Source: Spongiactinospora rosea (GTDB taxonomy: Bacteria > Actinomycetota > Actinomycetes > Streptosporangiales > Streptosporangiaceae). From it: a stretch of DNA of 64,000 bases. The stretch covers positions 1 to 64,000 of the forward strand of contig NZ_QMEY01000022.1 of assembly GCF_003315795.1 (NCBI RefSeq), in the 5' to 3' direction. A program made the translations under genes and the position numbers. A model generated the notes under the pieces. The model saw only the letters and a program-made list of their open reading frames with translations. It was not told the origin of the DNA and ran no database searches. This document shows, piece by piece, positions 27,733 through 37,460 of the stretch (position 1 is its first letter; each line of letters begins with the position of its first letter).

Positions 27733-28302
27733 ATGGGGACCCGAATGGCGCTGGACGAGACGACCGAGCAACTGGCCCGCGCCGCCGCGCAGGGTGACCA
27801 CCGGGCACTCGGCGAGCTGTTGCGGCGGATCGAGCCCGACGTGCTGCGGCACTGCGGCCGCATCCTTCCTTACCACCAGGACGCCGAGGAGGCGTGCCAG
27901 GACACGTTGCTGGCGGTGGCGCGCAACATCGGCCGGTTCGAGGGGCGGGCCCGGTTCAGCACCTGGCTGCACATCGTGACGGCCAACTGCGCGCGCACGA
28001 CGTACCGCACGCTCAAGCGCCGGGCGGCCGAGCAGAGTTCGGACGAGCTGCCCATGCAGCGTCCGGACGTCCGCAGGGTGAGCGTGATCGCGGGGTCGCG
28101 ACTTGACCTGCTCGACGCCATGGAGGCCCTGGAGGCCGACAAACCGGACCTCGCGCAGGCGCTGGTGTTACGTGACATCTGCCAGCTCGACTACGCGGAG
28201 GTGGCGGAGCAGCTCCAGATCCCGCTCGGCACCGCCAAGTCACGCATCCACCAGGCGCGCAAGTTCGTTCAGGCGGCTCTGGGCGACGCCTACGGAGGCT
28301 GA
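27733..28302 (+). CDS. RNA polymerase ECF-type sigma factor
   Basis: 189 residues. Region 2 is RRIEPDVLRHCGRILPYHQDAEEACQDTLLAVARNIGRFEGRARFSTWLHIVTANCARTTYRTLKRR and region 4 is LAQALVLRDICQLDYAEVAEQLQIPLGTAKSRIHQARKFVQAAL. ATG at 27745 (four codons later) is an alternative start. There is no anti-sigma gene next to it. The next gene is thrC behind its own riboswitch, and the gene upstream is the divergent otsA, so the target regulon cannot be inferred. Confidence 0.9.
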   Translation: MGTRMALDETTEQLARAAAQGDHRALGELLRRIEPDVLRHCGRILPYHQDAEEACQDTLLAVARNIGRFEGRARFSTWLHIVTANCARTTYRTLKRRAAEQSSDELPMQRPDVRRVSVIAGSRLDLLDAMEALEADKPDLAQALVLRDICQLDYAEVAEQLQIPLGTAKSRIHQARKFVQAALGDAYGG

Positions 28303-28426
28303 CCTCAGCCGGTTTCTGGACGGCGGCCGTCTTGAATGCTGAGATGCTTCGTCACGGATGTCCGGTTGCCGGGTAGAGTGCGAGCGAGCCTGTCCATCAG
28401 GCTCGCCAGACTTCACAACTTCATAT

Positions 28427-28570
28427 TGCTCATCCAGAGGGGTGGAGGGACCGGCCCTGCGAAGCCCCGGCAACCTTCCCGGAGATCAGCGCTCGCGACA
28501 TGGCGAGAGGCCGGCCGGGACAGGTGCCAAATCCGGCCTGTGATCAAGGTGGTCGCAGGCGAAGATGAGG
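28427..28570 (+). promoter_or_regulatory. SAM-I (S-box) riboswitch upstream of thrC
   Basis: The leader carries the S-box core almost to consensus: CATCCAGAGGGGTGGAGGGA, then GGCCCTGCGAAGCCCCGGCAACC, a variable stem, GGTGCCAAATCCGGC, and a final GAAGATGAGG. The closing helix P1 is CTCATC (28429-28434) with GATGAG (28564-28569). This class binds S-adenosylmethionine. The 3' strand of P1 abuts the likely ribosome site GGGAAAGG, 10 bases before the thrC ATG at 28587. That geometry points to control of translation initiation. No separate terminator hairpin with a U tract is visible. Confidence 0.93.
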
Positions 28571-28586
28571 GAAAGGCCTCGCTTCC

Positions 28587-29852
28587 ATGGTGCTCGCGAC
28601 ACACACCAAGCCCGCCACCACCGACTTCGGCGCCGCCGTGGCACTCTCCTGCCGCGAGTGCGGCACCCGCTACGACCTCGGCCCCGACTTCGCCTGTATC
28701 GAGTGTTTCGGCCCTCTGGAGGTCGCGTACGAGTTCGGGCCGGTCAGCCGCGAGCAGATCGAGGCCGGGCCGACCAGCGTGTGGCGGTACCGCGCGCTGC
28801 TCCCGGTGCCCGCCGACGTGGCGGACAAGCCCAACCTGGCCCCCGGCTGGACCAAGCTGGTGCGGGCCGACCGGCTGGCCGCCGAGCTGGGCCTGCGCTC
28901 GCTGCACATCAAGGACGACTCGGGCAATCCCACCCACTCCTTCAAGGACCGTGTGGTGGCCATCGCCGTCGAGGCCGCCCGCAACTTCGGCTTCCACACC
29001 CTGTCCTGCTCCTCGACGGGCAACCTCGCGGGCGCGGTCACGGCGGCGGCGGCGCGGGCCGGGCTCGACGCCTGCGTGTTCATTCCCGCCGACCTGGAGC
29101 AGGCCAAAGTGGTCATGGGGTCGGTGTACGGCGGCAGGCTCGTCGGCATCGAGGGCACCTACGACGAGGTCAACCGCTTCTGCTCGGAGCTGATCGGCGA
29201 CCCGCTGGGCGACAAGTGGGGATTCGTCAACGTCAACCTGCGGCCCTACTACGCCGAGGGCTCCAAGACCCTCGCCTACGAGATCGCCGAACAGCTCGGG
29301 TGGCGGCTGCCCGAGCAGATCGTGATCCCGATCGCCTCCGGCTCGCAGCTCACCAAGATCGACAAGGGCTTCGCCGAGCTGATCAAGCTGGGCCTGGTCG
29401 AGGACCGGCCCTACAAGGTCATCGGGGCGCAGGCGGCGGGGTGCGCGCCGGTGGCGACGGCGTTCCGCGCCGGGCATGACGTGATCAAGCCCGTCAAGCC
29501 GGACACCATCGCCAAGTCGCTGGCCATCGGCAACCCGGCGGACGCGCCGTACGTGCTGGACATCGTCCGCCGTACCGGCGGGGTGGTGGAGGATGTCACC
29601 GACGACCAGATCGTGGACGCGATCCGGCTGCTGGCGCGCACCGAGGGCATCTTCGCCGAGACGGCGGGCGGCGTGACCGTCGGGGTGCTGACCAAGCTGG
29701 CCCGCGAGGGCCGCCTCGACCCCGAGGCCGAGACGGTGGTCCTCAACACCGGCGACGGCCTGAAGACCCTCGACGCGGTCGCGGCGCACGCCCGTCCCTC
29801 GGCGGTGATCCGCCCGTCTCTCGACGCCTTCCGCGCGACCGTTGCCGAGTGA
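28587..29852 (+). CDS. thrC: Threonine synthase
   Basis: A 421-residue fold-type II PLP enzyme that converts O-phosphohomoserine to threonine. A short N-terminal segment has paired cysteines (CRECGTRYD...CIEC), zinc-ribbon-like. The PLP lysine is Lys120 in NPTHSFKDR. The phosphate-binding loop is CSSTGNLAGAV, and the late substrate and cofactor loops IASGSQLTKIDKGF and AETAGGVTVGV are also typical. It is preceded 17 bp upstream by a SAM-I riboswitch. The CysO-like gene follows 31 bp later, so both probably share the riboswitch-controlled transcript. Confidence 0.95.
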   Translation: MVLATHTKPATTDFGAAVALSCRECGTRYDLGPDFACIECFGPLEVAYEFGPVSREQIEAGPTSVWRYRALLPVPADVADKPNLAPGWTKLVRADRLAAELGLRSLHIKDDSGNPTHSFKDRVVAIAVEAARNFGFHTLSCSSTGNLAGAVTAAAARAGLDACVFIPADLEQAKVVMGSVYGGRLVGIEGTYDEVNRFCSELIGDPLGDKWGFVNVNLRPYYAEGSKTLAYEIAEQLGWRLPEQIVIPIASGSQLTKIDKGFAELIKLGLVEDRPYKVIGAQAAGCAPVATAFRAGHDVIKPVKPDTIAKSLAIGNPADAPYVLDIVRRTGGVVEDVTDDQIVDAIRLLARTEGIFAETAGGVTVGVLTKLAREGRLDPEAETVVLNTGDGLKTLDAVAAHARPSAVIRPSLDAFRATVAE

Positions 29853-29883
29853 ACCGCATATCTGACGAGAAAGTGAGCCGAAA

Positions 29884-30165
29884 ATGAGCGTTTCCGTGCG
29901 TATTCCGACGATTCTGCGCACATACACCGATGGGGCGGCGGAAGTCGGCGGGGAGGGCGCGACGCTGCGCGAGGTCTTCCAGAAGCTGGACGCGGACTAC
30001 CCGGGCATCGGGGCCCGCATCCTCGACGAATCCGGAAAGATCCGGCGTTTTGTGAACGTGTATGTGGGGGATGAGGACGTCCGTTTCGCGGAGGGCCTGG
30101 ACACGGCGACGCCCGACGGAGTTCAGGTCTCCGTCATCCCGGCGGTCGCGGGAGGCGCCCGCTGA
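29884..30165 (+). CDS. cysO: MoaD/ThiS-family sulfur carrier protein, CysO-like
   Basis: A 93-residue ubiquitin-fold carrier. The N-terminus SVSVRIPTILRTYTDG and the segment RRFVNVYVGDEDVRFAEGLDTATPDGVQVSVIPAVAGG closely follow mycobacterial CysO. CysO carries a C-terminal thiocarboxylate as sulfur donor to O-phosphoserine in CysM-dependent cysteine synthesis. Here two residues, Ala-Arg, follow the Gly-Gly, so a protease step would be needed to expose it. No mec or cysM gene is in the window. ATG follows AGAAAGTGAGCC. It lies directly after thrC. Confidence 0.87.
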   Translation: MSVSVRIPTILRTYTDGAAEVGGEGATLREVFQKLDADYPGIGARILDESGKIRRFVNVYVGDEDVRFAEGLDTATPDGVQVSVIPAVAGGAR

Positions 30166-30182
30166 GGGTGTCCTCAGCGGTA

Positions 30183-30252
30183 CATTTCGGTGTTCGGGGA
30201 GGGAGCGGGCGAGAGCCGACAGTACGGCGTCGCTCGCTCCGATACCGAAATG
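30183..30252 (+). terminator. Structured terminator of the thrC-cysO transcript
   Basis: Outer stem CATTTCGGT (30183-30191) with ACCGAAATG (30244-30252), and inner imperfect stem GAGCGGGCGA (30203-30212) with TCGCTCGCTC (30230-30239). It begins 18 bp after the cysO stop. Confidence 0.65.
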
Positions 30253-31465
30253 GCATGATTCCCCGGCACTCGGAGCCGACTGCCGTACCTGTGCTTCTAC
30301 GTGCCTTTTGATGACCCTTTGACGCCTGAGGCCCGCCCTGGGGAGCCTGGAGACGCGGACGCGCCCGGCTCGCGGGCCCAGGCCGGTTGACCGGCGGGGC
30401 GGCGGGTAGATCGTTCTTCGTGGCCGAGCCATGCGCGTGCCTCCGCCGAATGTGCCGCCCCGGTATGGGGCCCGCTCTGACCTGCCCGCATGTCGCCGCC
30501 ATCGCACCTTGCCCCGCTGCGGCCCCACGAGCCTCAAGACGGGCGGTGAGCTCGGCTAAAAGCCCGTCCGGCGCGTGATACCCGCGCCTCGGTAATCGGC
30601 ACTATTACGGATGTCGGCCCTTGACTGGCACGCCTTCACCACCGGCCGTGGCCGTATTCGGTGCGCCCCGCTCACCATTCCCGCCAGGGCCCGTACCGGG
30701 CTTCCGCCCACCGGCGGGCGGGCGGGATTGGCCGTCCCCTGGGCCGGCCGGTGCCGAGGTGACTTGTGGCACGAGGGCTTACCGGCCCTATTGCCCAAGA
30801 CCCCGGTCGGTCACCTCTGACTCACCTGTCAGACCCGAGTGTGACTGATGGGTATTCGTGTGTTTGCGTACCGCTATTTCCGCACTGCGTCAGAGGTGAG
30901 GGTCATTCGCGTTCGGTGCGCCCGGACGCCCGCTCGACACCGCCTCCCGCTCCCGGGAAGCGCCCCGACCTGCTAGGAGACGCCTGGGCCCGCCGGTGGC
31001 GGTTACGGAACTCCAACCACTTCATTACATCGGGTGGGGGCCCATAATGGGGCGAGGGGGTTGGGGTGCTGTGTGCGGGTTGTGCGGGAAGCGTCGCAGT
31101 CCGTGGAGGGAATGGGGTTATGGCCCCGGAAGTCTCCGCCCGGGGCGCCCCAAGACGGGCGGCTAAGCGGGCACTGTTCCATTCCGTCATAGGTAATGGT
31201 GCAAGATTTAACCATAGATTCGATGGAAGAAAATTCTCTCAACAAGCTATGAGCGAACGTCAAGAGTGAGTTTGCGCCCTGACTCTGTTGCTCAATGCCG
31301 TCCCACAGGTATGGTCGAGTTCGATCGACGTAGCCGAGTACGAGTAAGAAGTTGGTCTCCCAACTATCCGGGAGTTCCATACTTCCGGCTCTATCTCCGC
31401 CTCGGAGATCGCGGGCCGCGCAGAGGAATGGGTGCGGCCCGGAGCCCAGCAAGAGGAGTCGGAAA
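30253..31465. other. Long non-coding stretch upstream of the cold-shock gene
   Basis: About 1.2 kb in which no open frame on either strand looks like a protein. Visible structure: a widely spaced inverted repeat CACCTCTGAC (30812-30821) and GTCAGAGGTG (30889-30898), and an AT-richer island at about 31180-31260. From about 31270 to 31450 there are several short hairpins, for example GTTGGTCTCCCAAC. The AT-rich island is the likely promoter and the last ~200 bp a long structured 5' leader, as is common for cold-shock mRNAs. The rest I cannot explain. Confidence 0.45.
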
Positions 31466-31666
31466 GTGGCGCAGGGCACCGTCAAGTGGTTCAACGCGGA
31501 CAAGGGCTACGGCTTCATCGCGGTAGACGGTGGTAAGGATGTGTTTGTCCATTACTCGGCAATCATGATGGACGGTTACCGTTCGTTGGAGCAGGGCCAG
31601 CGGGTGGAGTTCGAGATCACCCAGGGGCAGAAGGGGCCCCAGGCTGAGTCCGTCCGGACGGTCTGA
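31466..31666 (+). CDS. Cold-shock protein (CspA family)
   Basis: A 66-residue single cold-shock domain that binds single-stranded RNA and DNA. Both nucleic-acid motifs are present: KGYGFIAVD (RNP1) and DVFVHYSAI (RNP2). The start is GTG after AGAGGAG; the reading frame stays open upstream but has no coding character. It lies between cysO and groEL, an order I recall from Streptomyces (thrC, carrier protein, cold-shock, groEL2). Confidence 0.95.
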   Translation: MAQGTVKWFNADKGYGFIAVDGGKDVFVHYSAIMMDGYRSLEQGQRVEFEITQGQKGPQAESVRTV

Positions 31667-31908
31667 GCCGCATAGCCGGCCCGTCGGCGTCGAGGGTGAC
31701 CCCGAGCCGCCGGGCAGGTGAGGCGGGTCATCCACACGTGGAACGTCTGGTGGGCCGGTGTGTCCGGAAAGCGTGCGGCAGCGCAGTCCGCGCGGTTCCG
31801 CCGGATGCCATCGGCCCACCCGAAGGGGCCGGACCTTCCCCTTTCCGCAGTCCGGTCCCTTCCCTTACCGCAAAAACTGCACAATCACACAAACGCACGC
31901 CGTATCCA

Positions 31909-31952
31909 GATCCGCCGGTGGCCGGTGACCCTCACCAGGCCACCGGCGGATC
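31909..31952 (+). terminator. Strong hairpin terminator upstream of groEL
   Basis: Perfect 15-bp inverted repeat GATCCGCCGGTGGCC (31909-31923) and GGCCACCGGCGGATC (31938-31952) with a 14-base loop. It should insulate groEL from cold-shock gene transcription. Confidence 0.8.
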
Positions 31953-32028
31953 AGCGTTGCGGGCGGCGCGCGGGGGCGGCCCGGAAGGGGTGAGAGATCG
32001 GCAGGTCAGCAGGTCACAAGGGTTCGCG

Positions 32029-32055
32029 CTTGCACTCCCTGGGGTAGAGTGCTAA
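32029..32055 (+). promoter_or_regulatory. CIRCE operator 1 (HrcA site), overlapping the groEL promoter
   Basis: CTTGCACTC (32029-32037), nine-base spacer, GAGTGCTAA (32047-32055). This matches the CIRCE consensus TTAGCACTC-N9-GAGTGCTAA with two changes in the left arm. A possible -35 TTGCAC (32030) and -10 TAAACA (32053), 17 bases apart, are embedded in it, so HrcA binding would block RNA polymerase. Confidence 0.92.
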
Positions 32056-32063
32056 ACAGTTCG

Positions 32064-32090
32064 TTGGCACTCTCCTGTCGAGAGTGACAA
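32064..32090 (+). promoter_or_regulatory. CIRCE operator 2 (HrcA site)
   Basis: TTGGCACTC (32064-32072), nine-base spacer, GAGTGACAA (32082-32090). The left arm is one or two bases from consensus and the right arm has GAGTG plus a changed end. It lies nine bases after the first CIRCE, on about the same helix face two turns further on, in the early transcribed region. Confidence 0.82.
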
Positions 32091-32218
32091 ACCGGGATCG
32101 AGGCGATGGGGCCTCGCCGACCACGACGTCCGGTGTCGTGCGGAAGCGGGTCCACATGCCGTCGCGGGCGTCGGCTCGATCCGCTGCAAGCCACCCTGTA
32201 TCTGGGAGGTCTAGCCTT

Positions 32219-33847
<1,629 letters not shown>

Positions 33848-33892
33848 GTCCACGTCACCACAGCGTCACCAGCGCCACCACGGCGCGACAAA

Positions 33893-33920
33893 GCGGGCGG
33901 CTCCCATCGGGGGCCGCCCT
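33893..33920 (+). terminator. Terminator after groEL
   Basis: GGGCGGC (33895-33901) pairs with GCCGCCC (33913-33919), followed by TCTTCGTGTT. It lies about 45 bases after the groEL stop. Confidence 0.65.
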
Positions 33921-34117
33921 CTTCGTGTTCCGGACATCTTCCTGCGGCCTCGAACGGCGGCCCGCGGGCTGGGCAAGGCCGGTTCTGCGGAGGGCAGGGC
34001 CGAAGGGGCGTGTGCCAGTGGCCCGTAAACGCTGGGTCTGCACTTGTCCGTGCGGCTGATCGGCCGATCGGGGCCTCGATAGTCTCCCCCGGTCGGACAG
34101 CCAGCAGGGGAGCTTTC

Positions 34118-34879
34118 ATGAGCCAGCGAGCGGCGAGGAGGAGACCGTACGGCGGCATCTCCATCGTGGCCGTGCTCATGTTGTTCGCGGCGGGTTCGGG
34201 CGTGTCGCCCGAGGCGGGGATGACCTTCCTGCCGCAGGCGACCACGTTCACGGCGCTGGGCGGAGTGGCGCGGGACACCGCGCCGCTTTCGGAGGGGACG
34301 GGTGTGGTGGTTCATCCGGTCGGAGATCGGCCGGTCCACGCGCGTCCCGGCGGACCGCCCGTCGCGGTGTTGCCGAGTCTGCAGCTCGGCAACCCGACGT
34401 GGGTGCCCGTCGTCCAGACCGTGCCAGGGTGGCTCAGGGTCCTTCTTCCTTCGCGTCCCAACCGCGCGACGGGGTGGATCTCCGGGGCGGGGGGCGGCCT
34501 CAAGGTCGCCCGTACCCCCTACCTGGTGAAGGTCGAAAGGGCGGCGCGGCGTTTGACGGTCTACAGGTCCGGGCGGGCGATCGGCCGGTGGACCGTCGGA
34601 GTGGGCGCTCCCAAGACGCCCACTCCGCTGGGACGGACCTTCGTGCTCGCGTCGCTGCGCGGGCAGGAAGGGTCCGGCTCGACTGTCATGCCCACGGGAA
34701 CGCATTCCGCAACGCTGGATTCCTACGGTGGCGGGCCGGGGACCGTTGCGTTCCATGGCTGGCCCGACAAGTCGGTCTTCGGCAGGGCCGTCAGTCACGG
34801 GTGCATCCGAGCGCCCGACAGCGCGCTCGAAGCGCTGTCGCGGGTACCGCTCGGCACCGTCGTCATCATCACGCGCTAG
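34118..34879 (+). CDS. L,D-transpeptidase (YkuD domain)
   Basis: 253 residues. A membrane-spanning signal or anchor lies at residues ~12-26. An SH3-like or linker region follows to about residue 130. The YkuD catalytic domain covers ~135-253, with His213 in FHGW and the catalytic SHGCIR (Cys229). It should form 3-3 peptide cross-links in peptidoglycan outside the membrane. ATG follows AGGGGAGC. Upstream in-frame codons have no coding character. It is followed 60 bp later by a secreted-protein gene on the same strand. Confidence 0.9.
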   Translation: MSQRAARRRPYGGISIVAVLMLFAAGSGVSPEAGMTFLPQATTFTALGGVARDTAPLSEGTGVVVHPVGDRPVHARPGGPPVAVLPSLQLGNPTWVPVVQTVPGWLRVLLPSRPNRATGWISGAGGGLKVARTPYLVKVERAARRLTVYRSGRAIGRWTVGVGAPKTPTPLGRTFVLASLRGQEGSGSTVMPTGTHSATLDSYGGGPGTVAFHGWPDKSVFGRAVSHGCIRAPDSALEALSRVPLGTVVIITR

Positions 34880-34938
34880 GCGTCCGCCGGAGCACCACGC
34901 CTGGCCGCATTCGAAATCTGTCACCCACAGGGGGGAAA

Positions 34939-35727
34939 ATGGGTCTCAGCAGACACCTCGTCGGGGCCGCGGCACTCGCCATCGCCGCCGCCTCGACGCT
35001 GGTGAGCGCCGCCGCGTCGGCCTCACAGGCGAGCACCGACTCGCCGTCCACCGCCCACGTGCTCTCGGCGAACGGGCCGGTGCACATCAAGCCGATTCCG
35101 AGGGTCGAGTCGCCGCAGGGCCAGGCGGCCCGCCGGGTCGTGCTGGGCAGTCACGAAGACCAGCTCATCACCGCCACCGGCCTGCTGGCCACGGCGGACG
35201 AGTCCCGCTCCGAGGCCAGCGCGGCGCACATCCGGACGCTGGAGAAGCGGATCACCGCGGACGCCATCAAGTCCACCTGCACGGGCGGCGAAGGGGTCAC
35301 CACCCTGGCCGGCGCCCGTATCGGGGACCGCCCGATCGAGGCGAACCCCGCGCCCAACACCACCATCCCGGTGGACCTCGGCAAGGCCGGCACCGCTTCG
35401 GTCACGCTGAACAAGCAGGTGCGCGGGGCCGACGGCCGGCTGAACGTCACCGGTATGGCGGTGACCGTCCCGGTCAGCGAGGGCAAGTCGCAGACGGTGG
35501 ACGTCGCCTCTGTCGCGTGCGGCGGCGCGGGCGAGGACGCCGGTTCCATCGACCAGAGCGCCGACAACGGCGACCTGGGCGACCAGAACGACGGCGCCGT
35601 GGACGGGGCCCAGGACGGCGACGCGATCGAGCCGGCCGACGTCTCCGACGTGGTGCGGCGGGACAAGGTCGAGGAGGCGGCCCCGGCACCGGTGCCGGCA
35701 GAGGTCGACCTCCCGGTCGCCGGCTGA
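34939..35727 (+). CDS. Secreted choice-of-anchor P-like protein
   Basis: 262 residues. Signal peptide at residues 1-30 (hydrophobic LVGAAALAIAAASTLVSAAASA). The middle beta-rich part includes KSTCTGGEGVTTLAGARIGDRPIEANPAPNTTIPVDLGKAGTASVTLNKQ and GRLNVTGMAVTV, with two cysteines about 80 residues apart (STCTG and VACGG). This resembles the choice-of-anchor P family. The last ~60 residues are strongly acidic (DNGDLGDQNDGAVDGAQDGD) and Pro-rich, with no membrane helix or LPXTG. It is probably released or held by charge. ATG follows GGGGGGAAA. Confidence 0.7.
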   Translation: MGLSRHLVGAAALAIAAASTLVSAAASASQASTDSPSTAHVLSANGPVHIKPIPRVESPQGQAARRVVLGSHEDQLITATGLLATADESRSEASAAHIRTLEKRITADAIKSTCTGGEGVTTLAGARIGDRPIEANPAPNTTIPVDLGKAGTASVTLNKQVRGADGRLNVTGMAVTVPVSEGKSQTVDVASVACGGAGEDAGSIDQSADNGDLGDQNDGAVDGAQDGDAIEPADVSDVVRRDKVEEAAPAPVPAEVDLPVAG

Positions 35728-35749
35728 TCAACGGTCCGGGACCGCGATA

Positions 35750-35801
35750 GGCGGGGGCATGGGGAACGACGGCCGGTAGAACTCGTTCCGCAGCCCCCGC
35801 C
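35750..35801 (+). terminator. Long hairpin terminator after the secreted-protein gene
   Basis: Two stacked perfect stems: GGCGGGGGC (35750-35758) with GCCCCCGCC (35793-35801), and GGAACGA (35763-35769) with TCGTTCC (35783-35789). Confidence 0.82.
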
Positions 35802-35847
35802 GGCTCGTTTCCGGGGGCCCGTCCAGCCGCTGCTTAGATACGCTAAT

Positions 35848-35864
35848 GTCTCTTAATAAGAGTC
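35848..35864 (+). promoter_or_regulatory. Candidate TetR operator and promoter region
   Basis: Palindrome CTCTTA-A-TAAGAG (35850-35862), imperfectly extended to GTCTCTTAATAAGAGTC, in a short AT-rich island directly upstream of a three-gene operon whose last gene encodes a TetR repressor. The island is the only AT-rich DNA for several hundred bases, which fits a promoter with an overlapping operator. Confidence 0.6.
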
Positions 35865-35891
35865 TTTGGTGTCTCTAATGGAGGTGTGGCG

Positions 35892-37460
35892 ATGGCCTGG
35901 CTCGAAGTACCGGTACTGATCGCGGGCGGGGGGATGAGCGGCCTGTCGGCCGCGCTGTTCCTCGCGCATCAAGGGGTTTCGTGCCTGCTCGTGGAGCGGC
36001 ACCCCGAACACTCCCGGCACCCCCGCCTCAGCGGGCTCTTCCCGCGGGTGATGGAGGTCTTCCGCCAGGTGGGGCTGGAGCCGCAGATCCGGGCGCTCGA
36101 CGAGTTCGAGGGCCGGGAGGGGCGGTTCATCAGGGCTCGCACGCTCGCGGGCGAGGAGATCGAGAGCAACCCCGACCTACGGGAGGACGCCGACCTCGGG
36201 CCCTACACGCCCACGCTCGGCGCGATCTGTGACCAGGACCAGGTGGAGCCGCTGCTCCGCGCCCGGGCCGAAGAGCTGGGCGCGGACATCCGCTTCCACA
36301 CCGAACTCATGGACTTCCGGCAGGACGGCGACGGGGTCACCGCGATAATCCGCGACCGCGCCGACGGCACGGCGACCACCGTCCGCGCGGGCTACCTGCT
36401 GGCCTGCGACGGCGAGCGCAGCCCGATCAGGGAGCGCCTCGGTATCGACCGCTCGGGGCCGGGCACGCTGGCCGAACGGCTCGGCGTGCTGTTCCGGGCC
36501 GACCTCGGCGCGGCCCTGCGCGGCCGGCACATCAGGATCTGCCTCACCGAGGGCCACGGGGACCTGCACATCCGCGCGATGAACCGCTGGGGGTACGGCT
36601 GCGACTTCGACCCCGCGCGGGACCGGATCGAGGACTTCACCGACGAACGCTGCACGGAGTTGATCGGGGCCGCGGTGGGCCTGCCCGGCCTGCGGCCGGA
36701 GATCCTCGGCGTGCAGCGCTGGCGGATCGCCGCCCTGATGGCCCGGCGGTTCGGCGAAGGACGGGTCTTCCTGGTCGGCGACGCGGCCCACGTCTGGCCG
36801 GCCACCGGCGGCTTCGCCGGGCAGGCGTGCGTGCTCGACGCGCACAACCTCGCCTGGAAGCTCGCCGCGGTGCTCTCCGGCCGGGCGGGCGCCGCCCTGC
36901 TCGGCACCTACGAGGACGAGCGGCTGCCCATCGCGCGGATCAGCCTGGACGACTCGCTACGCCGGATGGCATGGTTCCACGCCGGGGACGGGGCCGGGGA
37001 GAGAGGGGCGCCGCGGGATCACGCCACGGTGGCGATGGGGGGCGTCTACCGGTCGTCCGCCGTGCCGGCCGGGGAGGAGGACCCGCCGGAGGAAGAGTCG
37101 CTGGAGGACCCACGGCGGCCATCCGGGCGGCCGGGGACCCGGGCGCCGCATCTGCCCGTCACGCGGGGTGGTGGCCCTGCGGAGTCCACCATCGACCTGT
37201 TCGGCCGCGACCTCGTGCTGCTCACCGACACCGCGGGCGTGGGCTGGCGGGAGGCCGCCGGGCGGCTCGGCGGGGTGACCGCGTACCGCTTCGGGGCCGA
37301 ACTCACGGACCCGGCCGGACTGTTCCACGACCGGTACGGCGTGGGCCCCGGCGGAGCCGTACTGGTCCGGCCGGACGGTCACATCGCCTGGCGGGCCCGC
37401 ACGCCGTCGCCCTCGCCCGCCGTCGCCCTGAAGGACGTCCTGGGCAGGCTGCTCGGATGA
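35892..37460 (+). CDS. FAD-dependent aromatic monooxygenase (class A flavoprotein)
   Basis: About 522 residues. The FAD Rossmann motif is GGGMSGLSAALFLAHQGVSCLLVERH, DG-type motif is ACDGERSPIRERLGI, and the second FAD motif is GRVFLVGDAAHVWPATGGFAGQACVLDAHNLAWKLAAVL. A thioredoxin-like C-terminal domain follows (LTDTAGVGWREAA...LVRPDGHIAWRA). This is the layout of NAD(P)H-dependent aromatic or polyketide hydroxylases. The substrate is unknown. ATG at 35892 has GGAGG eight bases upstream; GTG at 35886 is less well placed. A Gly/Glu/Pro-rich insertion lies at about residues 375-430. It overlaps the next gene by 4 bp. Confidence 0.88.
   Translation: MAWLEVPVLIAGGGMSGLSAALFLAHQGVSCLLVERHPEHSRHPRLSGLFPRVMEVFRQVGLEPQIRALDEFEGREGRFIRARTLAGEEIESNPDLREDADLGPYTPTLGAICDQDQVEPLLRARAEELGADIRFHTELMDFRQDGDGVTAIIRDRADGTATTVRAGYLLACDGERSPIRERLGIDRSGPGTLAERLGVLFRADLGAALRGRHIRICLTEGHGDLHIRAMNRWGYGCDFDPARDRIEDFTDERCTELIGAAVGLPGLRPEILGVQRWRIAALMARRFGEGRVFLVGDAAHVWPATGGFAGQACVLDAHNLAWKLAAVLSGRAGAALLGTYEDERLPIARISLDDSLRRMAWFHAGDGAGERGAPRDHATVAMGGVYRSSAVPAGEEDPPEEESLEDPRRPSGRPGTRAPHLPVTRGGGPAESTIDLFGRDLVLLTDTAGVGWREAAGRLGGVTAYRFGAELTDPAGLFHDRYGVGPGGAVLVRPDGHIAWRARTPSPSPAVALKDVLGRLLG

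Larger units (their letters stand above)
31667..32218. other. Gap between cold-shock gene and groEL
   Basis: 552 bp without a supported gene. It contains the terminator at 31909-31952, the two CIRCE operators with the groEL promoter at 32029-32090, and a ~130 bp leader before the groEL start. The leader carries a GGGAGG ribosome site at about 32204. The first ~240 bp after the cold-shock gene show nothing recognisable. Confidence 0.6.

Noticed and set aside
31003..31503. A 166-codon minus-strand frame upstream of the cold-shock gene
   Set aside because: No motif, mixed composition, no ribosome site, and it overlaps the cold-shock gene start.
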